From the NCBI GenBank assembly GCA_024645155.1, contig JAHEGF010000104.1, positions 1-10,430 on the forward strand: a DNA stretch of 10,430 nt, given 5' to 3'. This DNA is from Phyllobacteriaceae bacterium. GTDB taxonomy: Bacteria > Pseudomonadota > Alphaproteobacteria > Rhizobiales > Rhizobiaceae. The notes beneath the pieces were generated by a model. The model was given only the letters and a program-made list of their open reading frames with translations. It searched no databases and was not told the origin of the DNA. Made by a program: the position numbers and the translations under genes. This document shows, one piece after another, positions 1-6,116 of this stretch (positions are counted from its first letter, which is position 1; every line of letters starts with the position of its first letter).

Positions 1-1
1 C

Positions 2-619
2 TACACCAGGGCCGACCCCGCCTACTCAGGACGGGTGACCGTACCCATCTTGTGGGACAAGCAGCAGAATACGATCGTCTCAAACGAGTCGTCGGAGATC
101 ATCCGGATGTTCAATTCCGCCTTTGACGAATTGACCGGATCTAACAGTGACTACTATCCACCGGAATTGCGTGCCGAAATCGATGCGATCAACAAGCGTG
201 TCTATGATACCGTCAACAATGGCGTGTACAGGTGCGGTTTCGCGACTACGCAGGATGCCTACGAGGAAGCCTTCGACGAATTGTTTCAGACGCTGGACCT
301 GCTTGACAAAAAACTTTCGCACAACCGTTACCTGACCGGGGACCGGATTACCGAGGCCGACTGGCGCCTGTTCACGACGCTAGTCCGCTTCGATCATGTC
401 TATTACAGCCATTTCAAGTGCAATCTGCGCCGGATTTCGGACTATACGAACCTGAGTGGTTTTACCCGCGAACTTTACCAAATTCCCGGTGTCGCCGGCA
501 CGGTCCATCTCGATCACATCAAAAAGCATTATTTCGGCAGCCACGACACTATCAATCCGACGCGGATCGTACCCAAAGGCCCTGATATCCGGTTTGATCG
601 CCCCCACGGGCGCGGATAA
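2..619 (+). CDS. Glutathionyl-hydroquinone reductase (ECM4/YqjG-type GST), 3' part, 5' end outside the window
   Basis: This family is cytosolic and reduces glutathionyl-hydroquinones to free hydroquinones using glutathione. The reading frame is open from base 2 (first residues YTRADPAYSGRVTVPILW) to a TAA at 617-619, so about 205 C-terminal residues are visible. The GTG at 35 is internal, because the residues before it continue the family's conserved core. The motif VSNESSEIIRMFN is the thioredoxin-fold segment that in GSTs binds the glutathione gamma-glutamyl group. The all-helical C-terminal domain follows, with YLTGDRITEADWRLF and the Tyr-rich HVYYSHFKCNLRRI stretch typical of this subfamily. 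The catalytic cysteine (CPWAHR-type motif) would lie upstream of the window and cannot be checked. Full-length members have about 320-330 residues, so roughly a third is missing here. The gene converges on the Nudix gene with 21 bases between stop codons. Family assignment is firm; the physiological substrate is not known from sequence. Confidence 0.9.
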   Translation, partial: YTRADPAYSGRVTVPILWDKQQNTIVSNESSEIIRMFNSAFDELTGSNSDYYPPELRAEIDAINKRVYDTVNNGVYRCGFATTQDAYEEAFDELFQTLDLLDKKLSHNRYLTGDRITEADWRLFTTLVRFDHVYYSHFKCNLRRISDYTNLSGFTRELYQIPGVAGTVHLDHIKKHYFGSHDTINPTRIVPKGPDIRFDRPHGRG

Positions 620-640
620 CTGCACACCGTACGCAAGGCC

Positions 641-1141
641 TCACCAGTGACCGTTTGCGGGTAGTTGGCTGAAAACCTCATCCATCCGCCGTGCCGTGCC
701 CGCCGACAACCCGGCAGGTAGCGCATCGAGTGCAAAGAACCGTGCTTCGGCAATTTCCATGTCCGGCTTCTTGATAGCGCTCTGGCGAAAAGCGCGCACC
801 TGGAAAAGCGCGATGTGATCACGGCGGCTCATGGCGCTGTTCCAGTGCAGAGACACCAATTGCGCCGGTTCAAGCAGTTCGATGTTGGCCTCTTCGGCCA
901 ATTCGCGGATAAGCGCCGCTTCCATCGTTTCGCCAGGCTCGACGCCGCCGCCCGGCAGATGCCAGCCAGGCACATAGGTTTGGCGCACCAGCAGGACGGT
1001 TCCGGTTTCCTCGTCACAAACAACGGCCCTGACACCGAGCGTCATCGGCCTGCGCAACACAAACCACAAGTGAAACAGACGGTTGCGCAGTCTGGAAAAA
1101 CCGCTTGCCGGCAGCGATTTCGGTGGAACCTTGCCGGTCAT
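641..1141 (-). CDS. Nudix hydrolase, 166 residues
   Basis: Predicted pyrophosphohydrolase of the Nudix superfamily, cleaving nucleoside diphosphates linked to another moiety; the substrate cannot be told from sequence. The Nudix box is visible: G65-x5-E71-x7-R79-E80-L-A-E83-E84-x-N86-I, preceded by the strand GWHLPGG. The metal-binding glutamates are present, but the usual glycine near the end of the box is Asn86. I chose the ATG at 1141, not the upstream start of the open frame at 1234, because residues before it show no family character and overlap the start of the divergent phosphoesterase gene. The N-terminal RLRNRLFHLWFVLRRPMTLGVR segment is part of the protein, which argues against the internal Met33 as start. 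No strong ribosome binding site is seen. The start is only 17 bases from the start of the divergent metallophosphoesterase, so its promoter must overlap that gene or the spacer. Confidence 0.88.
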   Translation of the reverse strand: MTGKVPPKSLPASGFSRLRNRLFHLWFVLRRPMTLGVRAVVCDEETGTVLLVRQTYVPGWHLPGGGVEPGETMEAALIRELAEEANIELLEPAQLVSLHWNSAMSRRDHIALFQVRAFRQSAIKKPDMEIAEARFFALDALPAGLSAGTARRMDEVFSQLPANGHW

Positions 1142-1158
1142 TGCATTACATCCACGCC

Positions 1159-2061
1159 ATGTTCCGGCTTGCCCATATTTCCGATGTCCATCTCGGCCCC
1201 CTGCCGCAGGTAACATACCGCGAACTCGCCTCAAAGAGGGTCACCGGTTACATCAACTGGCACCGGAACCGCCAGCGCCATATGCATGACGGTATTCTGG
1301 AAACGCTCATTGCCGATCTGGAGTTGCAAAAAGCGGATCACTGGGCCATTACCGGCGACCTGGTCAACCTCTCGCTTGCCGTTGAAATTGAAAACGCCAC
1401 CCGATGGCTGGAGAGCCTGGGCGATCCCGCCTCGATTTCAGTTATCCCCGGTAATCACGATGCCTATGTACCGGGCGCACTTAAATGGGCCTGTTTGGCC
1501 TGGGCGCCGTGGATGACCGGCGACGACGGGGAAAGCCCGGCGGATAATCATGAATTCCCCTATCTGAGGATACGCGGCAATGTCGCGTTGATCGGAGCAT
1601 CCTCGGCAGTATCGACTGCGCCATTCCGGGCGACCGGGTGGTTTGGTCCCGATCAGGCCGCAAGGCTTGCGTCCATGCTCAATGGGCTACGCCAAAGAAA
1701 CCTGTTCCGCGTTGTCATGATCCACCATCCCCCGGTGACAGGTGCCGCAGCAAGAAACAAGCGTCTTTACGGCATCGGCCATTTCCAGAAAGTGGCGCGC
1801 GACCATGGCTGCGAACTCGTCTTGCACGGGCATACGCATCTCGCTACGGTCAACCATATTGACGGCCCGGACGGCCGCATTCCGGTCGTCGGTGTACCGT
1901 CTGCAAGCCAGGGACCGGGTGCCCACAGACCGGCTGCGCGTTACAACCTGTTCGAATTGGATACGGACGGAAAATCGCCCACCGTGCGAATGATCGAGCG
2001 CGGCATCACCACCGCGCATGACCGGGTTTTGACGATATCCGAGCAGATACTTTCCGGCTGA
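1159..2061 (+). CDS. Calcineurin-like metallophosphoesterase, 300 residues
   Basis: A two-metal phosphoesterase of the calcineurin-like superfamily, probably cytosolic because no signal peptide is seen. All signature blocks are present in order: D9-x-H11 (HISDVHLG), G66-D67 with N70 (TGDLVN), G-N99-H100-D101, H189-H190 (MIHHPP) and the closing G224-H225-T-H227 (HGHTH). This set resembles cyclic-nucleotide phosphodiesterases of the CpdA/Icc group, but related members act on other phosphodiesters or on lipid intermediates, so no substrate is assigned. The ATG at 1159 is chosen because the conserved core begins at once (MFRLAHISD). The frame is open back to 1105, but that extension would overlap the Nudix coding region and has no family character. 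There is no clear Shine-Dalgarno sequence. The stop at 2059-2061 converges on the next gene with 32 bases between them. Confidence 0.9.
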   Translation: MFRLAHISDVHLGPLPQVTYRELASKRVTGYINWHRNRQRHMHDGILETLIADLELQKADHWAITGDLVNLSLAVEIENATRWLESLGDPASISVIPGNHDAYVPGALKWACLAWAPWMTGDDGESPADNHEFPYLRIRGNVALIGASSAVSTAPFRATGWFGPDQAARLASMLNGLRQRNLFRVVMIHHPPVTGAAARNKRLYGIGHFQKVARDHGCELVLHGHTHLATVNHIDGPDGRIPVVGVPSASQGPGAHRPAARYNLFELDTDGKSPTVRMIERGITTAHDRVLTISEQILSG

Positions 2062-2093
2062 ACCGCCATCTTTGCGGTCAATCGGTAAAACTT

Positions 2094-2726
2094 CTAGAAA
2101 TTGATTCCAAGCGCCGGCAGACGATCGCGATATACGACCGCAAGGATTGCAGCGGCGATCAGCATGCCGAGCAGAACGAGAAGAATTCCGGAGACAAACT
2201 CGCGGACCGGGTTGGTTTTTTGTTCTTCCCCGGTGGTTTCGGACCCTTCGGTCTTGCCTGTGTCCGGAGTTGTTCTTTCAGACATCGGGACTGCAACGGT
2301 TTCAACTGAACCCTCGATCAGGCTCTGCCGTTCGACCATGCGTTCCGCGATGTATTTGGTCACCTGGTCGGCGACCGGCTTGATGTCGTGCGATTCCGCA
2401 AGCACGACTGTTCCAAGCCGTGTTTCGCGGACAAACCGGTAGGTGCGCCGGTCACGTCCCATCGACACATGCGCAACTGCATCGATCCACAGCCGCGGCT
2501 GTAGGCCGGACGAGATGGCGAAATCGAAATAGGGCTCATCGGCGGGCACATCTTCGAATACCGGAGCAAGGTCCGTTGCCAGAAGTTCCAGCCGCTGGCG
2601 TGCCGCTTCACGCAATTCGATGACCACGTCATTGCGGTCGGCGGAAGCGTTCTTGGCCTCGCGAATGGCATCGCCAAGCTTCCGCCCCGATCCGATCGGC
2701 GTGATATTTTCTCCAGCATCGCTCAT
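2094..2726 (-). CDS. Conserved protein of unknown function with one C-terminal membrane helix, 210 residues
   Basis: I do not recognise a named domain. It resembles uncharacterised proteins that I recall from other Rhizobiales, but I cannot verify this here. Residues 1-135 are soluble and charged, with a compact segment around FDFAISSGLQPRLWIDAVAH and GRDRRTYRFVRETRLG. A linker at about 145-172 is rich in Thr, Glu, Ser and Gly and looks disordered. Residues 177-199 form a clear hydrophobic helix (GILLVLLGMLIAAAILAVVY) followed by a short basic, proline-containing tail. There is no N-terminal signal peptide. The inferred topology is a tail-anchored inner-membrane protein with its N-terminal domain in the cytoplasm. 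The ATG at 2726 has a GAGG eight bases upstream and a well-formed promoter, so the gene is probably transcribed alone. That it is a real coding gene is well supported; its function is unknown. Confidence 0.8.
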   Translation of the reverse strand: MSDAGENITPIGSGRKLGDAIREAKNASADRNDVVIELREAARQRLELLATDLAPVFEDVPADEPYFDFAISSGLQPRLWIDAVAHVSMGRDRRTYRFVRETRLGTVVLAESHDIKPVADQVTKYIAERMVERQSLIEGSVETVAVPMSERTTPDTGKTEGSETTGEEQKTNPVREFVSGILLVLLGMLIAAAILAVVYRDRLPALGINF

Positions 2727-2766
2727 GGACAGTGCCTCGCGCCAGGAACATGGTTAGCAAAGGGTT

Positions 2767-2795
2767 AATATAGGGCCTGTAGGCCGGAGCGGCAA
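2767..2795 (-). promoter_or_regulatory. Predicted sigma-70-type promoter of the tail-anchored protein gene
   Basis: On the - strand, TTGCCG (2795-2790) and TATATT (2772-2767) are separated by exactly 17 bases, close to the housekeeping consensus. Transcription would start near 2760, giving a 5' leader of about 34 bases before the ATG at 2726. An out-of-frame ATG occurs within that short leader (around 2750). The assignment rests on motif and position only. Confidence 0.55.
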
Positions 2796-2853
2796 ATGCC
2801 AAATTTTACCGTGTTCTTCGCACCGGATTGGAATACCGGTTGCAGTCCGGCTT

Positions 2854-3618
2854 TCAGAACTTGCGGATGTTTTCGCGAACCAGCTGGCACACCGCATCGG
2901 GGATCTCGTCGGGCAGCATGTGCCCGGTGTCTTCGAAGATGTGAGCGGCAAAGCAGCCCGGCAGGCGATGCGCCTGCCTTGTAGGCAACACCCGGTCCTG
3001 TGTCCCCCAGATCACTTTCACCGGCATATCAAGCGTGGCAAGCTGCGCACGCGGAATAACACCCTGCTTGCCGTCACGCGCCAGATAAGACCCGATCTTG
3101 ACAAGCATATCGGTCTGGCCGGAGCGCTCGCGCATTGCCACAAGGTCATCCACGGTCGCCTGCGCGACGGGATTATTCCAGCCATACATGTTCTCCAGGA
3201 TCAGGCGCATGGCATCTGGTTCGGTCGTTGCGGCAAAGTGCTGCAGTAGCCGGTAGTTGATTTCCGTTCCAAATCCGCCGGGCGCCAGCAATGTCAACGA
3301 CGCGATATCTGTTGGTGCGGCAAGCGCTGCGAGCGCTGCAACAGCACCACCCATCGAATGCCCGACAAGATGCACGCCACTCGTTTTCCGCTTGTTCAGT
3401 TCCCCGAGCACGGCTTTGGCCGCAACCTTTGCCGGGCCTGCGTTCTCATAGCCAAGGGATTCACCAAAACCGGGCAGGTCAAATGCGATCGTGCGTGCTC
3501 CATTTGCCAACTCGCCCTGGATTTTCGCCCAACTGGCATGCGAACCGACAAAACCGTGCAGCAGGACAATGACCGCGTCGCCATCGCCCTGCTCATGCGC
3601 ATACAAGGTTTCACTCAT
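2854..3618 (-). CDS. Alpha/beta hydrolase, 254 residues, translationally coupled to leuA
   Basis: A serine hydrolase of the alpha/beta-hydrolase fold (MhpC-like). The oxyanion-hole block is H21-G-F (LLHGFVGS), the nucleophile elbow is G86-H-S88-M-G-G, the acid is probably D208 (WGTQDRVLP), and the histidine is H233 (DTGHMLP). These give a complete Ser-Asp-His triad. The length fits the family and there is no signal peptide, so it should be cytosolic. The substrate cannot be inferred: the family includes esterases, C-C bond hydrolases and lyases, and a link to leucine synthesis is not implied by sequence. The start codon overlaps the leuA stop in an ATGA arrangement (3615-3618), so the two genes form an operon with probable translational coupling. 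No canonical U-tract terminator follows; the only nearby structure is a 5-bp inverted repeat at 2822-2840. Confidence 0.88.
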   Translation of the reverse strand: MSETLYAHEQGDGDAVIVLLHGFVGSHASWAKIQGELANGARTIAFDLPGFGESLGYENAGPAKVAAKAVLGELNKRKTSGVHLVGHSMGGAVAALAALAAPTDIASLTLLAPGGFGTEINYRLLQHFAATTEPDAMRLILENMYGWNNPVAQATVDDLVAMRERSGQTDMLVKIGSYLARDGKQGVIPRAQLATLDMPVKVIWGTQDRVLPTRQAHRLPGCFAAHIFEDTGHMLPDEIPDAVCQLVRENIRKF

Positions 3619-5330
3619 GATGCAGGAATTTCCGTTGCCAGCACGCGGTTTGCCGCCGAGACCACGGCTTCAAGCGATGCTGCGACAATATTGGTGTTGA
3701 TGCCGGCACCAAACAGCCGCCCACCGGGGTATTCGACATCCATGTAGCACACGGCCGCGGCATTGGACCCGCGCTGGAGCGAGTGCTCGGAATAGTCGAG
3801 GACCGTCAGCTCGGTTCCGGAGTAGTTGGCCAGCGCGTTGATGAAGCCGTCGACCGGGCCGGTACCCTTGCCGGTGATTTGCACTTCCTTGCCATTGTCG
3901 GCAATCGTTGCCTCGACCACGCGCAGATTGCGGTTTTCCGGATCAGTATGGGTTTCATGATCGATATACTTGAAACGCCCGCCGGGCTGGTCGACATAGA
4001 CCTCGACGAAACGGTCATAGATCCGCTTTGCCGATAATTCGCGGCCCTCGCTGTCGGTGATTTTCTGAACATCCTGGCTGAACTCGACCTGCAGGTCGCG
4101 CGGCAGGTTGAGCCCGTAGTCGGCCTTCAGCACATAGGCGATGCCACCCTTGCCCGATTGTGAGTTTATACGGATGATGGCTTCGTAGGTACGGCCGACA
4201 TCTTTCGGATCGATCGGCAGGTAGGGCACTTCCCACTGCGGTTTGTTGGTTATCTTGATCGCATCCATCCCCTTGTTGATGGCGTCCTGGTGCGACCCTG
4301 AAAATGCGGTATAGACCAGTTCGCCGACATAGGGATGGCGTTCAGGAATACGCAATTGGTTTGCATATTCGTAAACGTCCTTGATGCGGTTGATGTCTGA
4401 ACAGTCGAGTTTCGGGTCAACACCTTGCGTGTACATGTTGAGCGCCAGGGTGACGATATCGACATTGCCGGTGCGTTCGCCATTGCCAAACAGCGTTCCC
4501 TCGACCCGGTCTGCACCGGCCATCAGCCCGAGCTCTGTCGCGGCGATGCCGGTTCCCCGGTCATTGTGCGGATGCAGGGAAACGATCAGGTTTTCGCGGT
4601 TGTCCAGATTGCGGCACATCCATTCGATCTGGTCGGCATAGATGTTCGGAGTCGACATTTCGACCGTTGCCGGCAGGTTGACGATCAGCTTGTTGTCGGC
4701 GGTCGGCTGCATGATCTCCGTCACCGCATTGCAGATTTCCAGCGCAACTTCGGCTTCCGTCCCGGTAAAGCTCTCCGGCGAATACTCGAAGCGGTAACCG
4801 CCACCGGCCTTGGCGGCCATGTCGCTGATCATCTTCGCCGCATCGGTGGCAATCTGCTTGATGCCGGCGACATCCTTTGCAAAAACGACACGGCGCTGCA
4901 GTTCGCTGGTCGAATTGTAGAAATGGACGATCGGCCGGTTGGCTCCCTGAAGCGCTTCGAATGTCCGCGTGATCAGTTCCGGACGGCACTGGACCAGCAC
5001 TTGCAGCGATACGTCGCTTGCCACATTGCCATCCTCGATGCACCAGCGGGCAAAATCGAAATCCGTTTGCGAGGCGGACGGAAACCCGATTTCGATTTCC
5101 TTGAATCCCATGTCGAGCAGCAACGCAAACATCCGCGCCTTGCGTTCGTGACCCATCGGATCGATCAGTGCCTGGTTGCCGTCGCGCAGATCCACCGAAC
5201 ACCATATCGGTGCCTCATCTATTTGCCTCGAAGGCCACGTCCGGTCGGTCAGGCCGGTTTGCGGGTAATGCTGGTATTTCACGGGAGCGTCCGGCATTCC
5301 CGATCGCCGGTTGTGTACAATCTCGTTCAT
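3615..5330 (-). CDS. leuA: 2-isopropylmalate synthase, 571 residues
   Basis: Catalyses the first committed step of leucine synthesis, condensing acetyl-CoA with 2-oxoisovalerate, in the cytoplasm. The TIM-barrel catalytic domain starts at DLRDGNQAL (residues 47-55; R49 and D50 are the catalytic and metal residues) and carries the metal-binding H253-P-H255-N-D (HPHNDRGTG) and the GNGERTGN loop. The C-terminal part has the leucine-binding regulatory fold, with GKGTGPVDGFINAL, the YSEHSL block and the final AGINTNIVAASLEAVVSAANR helix. Feedback inhibition by leucine is therefore expected. Length and the N-terminal MPDAPVKYQHYP-type segment match the long LeuA class common in Actinobacteria and many Proteobacteria. 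The ATG at 5330 is preceded by GGAG with 8-base spacing and fits better than the frame's upstream start at 5423. Met12 is an alternative start. It is the first gene of an operon with the downstream hydrolase and lies behind a 245-base leader. Confidence 0.95.
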   Translation of the reverse strand: MNEIVHNRRSGMPDAPVKYQHYPQTGLTDRTWPSRQIDEAPIWCSVDLRDGNQALIDPMGHERKARMFALLLDMGFKEIEIGFPSASQTDFDFARWCIEDGNVASDVSLQVLVQCRPELITRTFEALQGANRPIVHFYNSTSELQRRVVFAKDVAGIKQIATDAAKMISDMAAKAGGGYRFEYSPESFTGTEAEVALEICNAVTEIMQPTADNKLIVNLPATVEMSTPNIYADQIEWMCRNLDNRENLIVSLHPHNDRGTGIAATELGLMAGADRVEGTLFGNGERTGNVDIVTLALNMYTQGVDPKLDCSDINRIKDVYEYANQLRIPERHPYVGELVYTAFSGSHQDAINKGMDAIKITNKPQWEVPYLPIDPKDVGRTYEAIIRINSQSGKGGIAYVLKADYGLNLPRDLQVEFSQDVQKITDSEGRELSAKRIYDRFVEVYVDQPGGRFKYIDHETHTDPENRNLRVVEATIADNGKEVQITGKGTGPVDGFINALANYSGTELTVLDYSEHSLQRGSNAAAVCYMDVEYPGGRLFGAGINTNIVAASLEAVVSAANRVLATEIPAS

Positions 5331-5449
5331 TGTCTTGTCTCCGCCGCACGGCAACCACAAGGGCATACCGGCGTCTTTTAGCTTATTCGATTCAGTTGTA
5401 AACGGGAGGAGCGTCGGCCGCATTGGCTGATCGACCGTCGGGCGCTCCT
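5331..5449 (-). promoter_or_regulatory. leuA leader region with mutually exclusive RNA pairings (candidate attenuator)
   Basis: Several competing pairings can be read on the - strand transcript. (a) AGGAGCG (5449-5443), directly after the leader-peptide stop, pairs with CGCTCCT (5413-5407). An inner 5-bp stem sits inside (GGTCG with CGGCC, one G-U pair). (b) The Leu codon stretch CTCCTT can instead pair with AAGGAG of the same strand of (a). (c) CGGCCGC (5468-5462) pairs with GCGGCCG (5421-5415), breaking the inner stem. (d) CTCCTCC (5411-5405) matches the leuA Shine-Dalgarno GGCGGAG (5345-5339) at 6 of 7 positions. Hairpin (a) lacks a U-tract, so transcription termination is not obvious. The arrangement fits translational control: stalling at Leu codons would favour (a) and free the Shine-Dalgarno. 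This mechanism is inferred, not demonstrated. Confidence 0.4.
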
Positions 5450-5575
5450 TTAAAGGACCCGGCGGCCGCAGCTAAGAGCGAGAAGGAGACCTGAAGATGC
5501 AATGCATGCGCTGGCGGCGCCCGCTTGGCGCAGCTGCGAAAATCCGTTCGACCGGTGATGTGCAAAGGTCATCAT
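5450..5575 (-). CDS. Candidate leucine leader peptide, 41 residues, predicted leaderless
   Basis: A short reading frame begins ATGATGACC at 5575 and ends with TAA at 5450-5452. It has six leucines, four of them clustered as L30-L31-L32-A33-L34 (codons CTC CTT CTC GCT CTT, 5488-5474) close to the stop, as expected of a leader peptide that senses leucyl-tRNA. The first A lies seven bases downstream of a good -10 hexamer, so translation would start at the 5' end of the mRNA without a Shine-Dalgarno sequence, exactly as for trpL in this window. The hydrophobic stretch ending in ALSC is not a proper lipobox, so a tiny lipoprotein is unlikely. At 41 codons it is longer than classical leader peptides. 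The call depends on position, Leu clustering and the RNA pairings downstream, not on recognised homology. Confidence 0.5.
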   Translation of the reverse strand: MMTFAHHRSNGFSQLRQAGAASACIASSGLLLALSCGRRVL

Positions 5576-5581
5576 GGGTCC

Positions 5582-5610
5582 CTTATAGGGTGGCGCATCG
5601 CCAATGGCAA
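5582..5610 (-). promoter_or_regulatory. Predicted promoter of the leuA operon
   Basis: On the - strand, TTGCCA (5610-5605) and TATAAG (5587-5582) are separated by 17 bases, a near-consensus sigma-70-type promoter. Six bases separate the -10 element from the ATG of the candidate leader peptide at 5575, so the predicted start site is the A of that ATG. It lies in the short gap just downstream of the cytochrome c gene and allows leuA to be transcribed independently of it. Confidence 0.65.
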
Positions 5611-5653
5611 GAATGTGCAACGGGTTAGATGATCCGGTTCGCCGGCGCTGATG

Positions 5654-5998
5654 TCAGTTCCGCTGGATGGAGGCGAGATAGGCAATGATGTCCTCGATCT
5701 GCTGCGGTGTTGCCTCGAATTCGGGCATGTCGGGATGTCCTGTAACAATACCCTCGGCAAATGCTTCTTCCAGCGCATCGACCGGATAACGTTCTGCCAG
5801 GGTACGAAATTCCGGTGCCTCTGGATGCGCGCTTTCATCGCTCTCGCCGACGCCGTGGCATCGGCTGCAATTCAGTTCCACCAATGCCTTGCCATGGGCA
5901 AGGCGTTCGCTATCGGAACCGGCCGCCTGTGCATGTGATGCCGCAAGCAGGGCGCCAACAGTCGAGATCGCCGCCATCGTCCAAAAACCTCGTGTCAC
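5654..5998 (-). CDS. Small periplasmic c-type cytochrome, 114 residues
   Basis: A monohaem class I cytochrome c, an electron carrier exported to the periplasm. Residues 1-25 form a signal peptide (basic MTRGFW start, hydrophobic core, AQA cleavage site, then AGSDSE). The haem-binding motif is C44-S-R-C47-H48, and the likely sixth ligand is M91 in GHPDMPEFE. The C-terminal helix QQIEDIIAYLASIQ is typical of the fold. The mature protein of about 89 residues is a normal size for a soluble cytochrome of this group. The GTG at 5998 is chosen because AGGGGG lies six bases upstream and residues 1-7 supply the positive start of the signal peptide; the ATG at 5977 (Met8) is the alternative. It lies between trpE(G) and the leuA leader with no visible functional link. 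Its redox partner is unknown. Confidence 0.88.
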   Translation of the reverse strand: MTRGFWTMAAISTVGALLAASHAQAAGSDSERLAHGKALVELNCSRCHGVGESDESAHPEAPEFRTLAERYPVDALEEAFAEGIVTGHPDMPEFEATPQQIEDIIAYLASIQRN

Positions 5999-6029
5999 AC
6001 CGCACCCCCTATTATCGGATCATCATCGT

Positions 6030-6035
6030 ACTATA
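6030..6035 (-). promoter_or_regulatory. Possible -10 element of the cytochrome c gene
   Basis: TATAGT on the - strand is a good -10 hexamer placed to start transcription about 25 bases before the GTG at 5998. No convincing -35 element lies at 16-18 bases upstream, so the promoter is weak, needs an activator, or is not real. Confidence 0.3.
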
Positions 6036-6116
6036 GCACCGAACCATGCGGCATAAATGCGGCAGACTGTCCTTTCCGGCCTGCCGCCGGCTCGCAACTG
6101 CAGTGTCAGGCGGCCA

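Noticed and set aside
2062..2078. Hairpin ACCGC/GCGGT between the convergent phosphoesterase and tail-anchored protein genes, considered as a terminator
   Set aside because: Only a 5-bp stem with a 7-base loop and no T-tract on either strand.
2822..2840. Inverted repeat ACCGG/CCGGT after the alpha/beta hydrolase gene
   Set aside because: Short stem without a T-tract; could help end transcription but cannot be called a terminator.
4425..5381. 318-residue open frame on the + strand opposite leuA
   Set aside because: Long but antisense to an unmistakable leuA; its composition is rich in Arg, Asp and His without any domain, as expected of a complementary frame in GC-rich DNA.
5477..5512. Alternative 11-residue sORF MHCIFRSPSRS in the leuA leader
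   Set aside because: Starts at an internal ATG with no Shine-Dalgarno and has no leucine; the frame beginning at the predicted transcript start with clustered Leu codons is a better candidate.
5572..5838. 88-residue open frame on the - strand overlapping the cytochrome c gene and its downstream gap
   Set aside because: It is an out-of-frame shadow of the cytochrome c gene with Arg/Ser/Pro-rich composition; the cytochrome frame has a signal peptide and CSRCH motif.
6076..6090. Hairpin CCGGC/GCCGG downstream of trpE(G)
   Set aside because: 5-bp stem, 5-base loop and no following T-run; no better than expected in GC-rich DNA.
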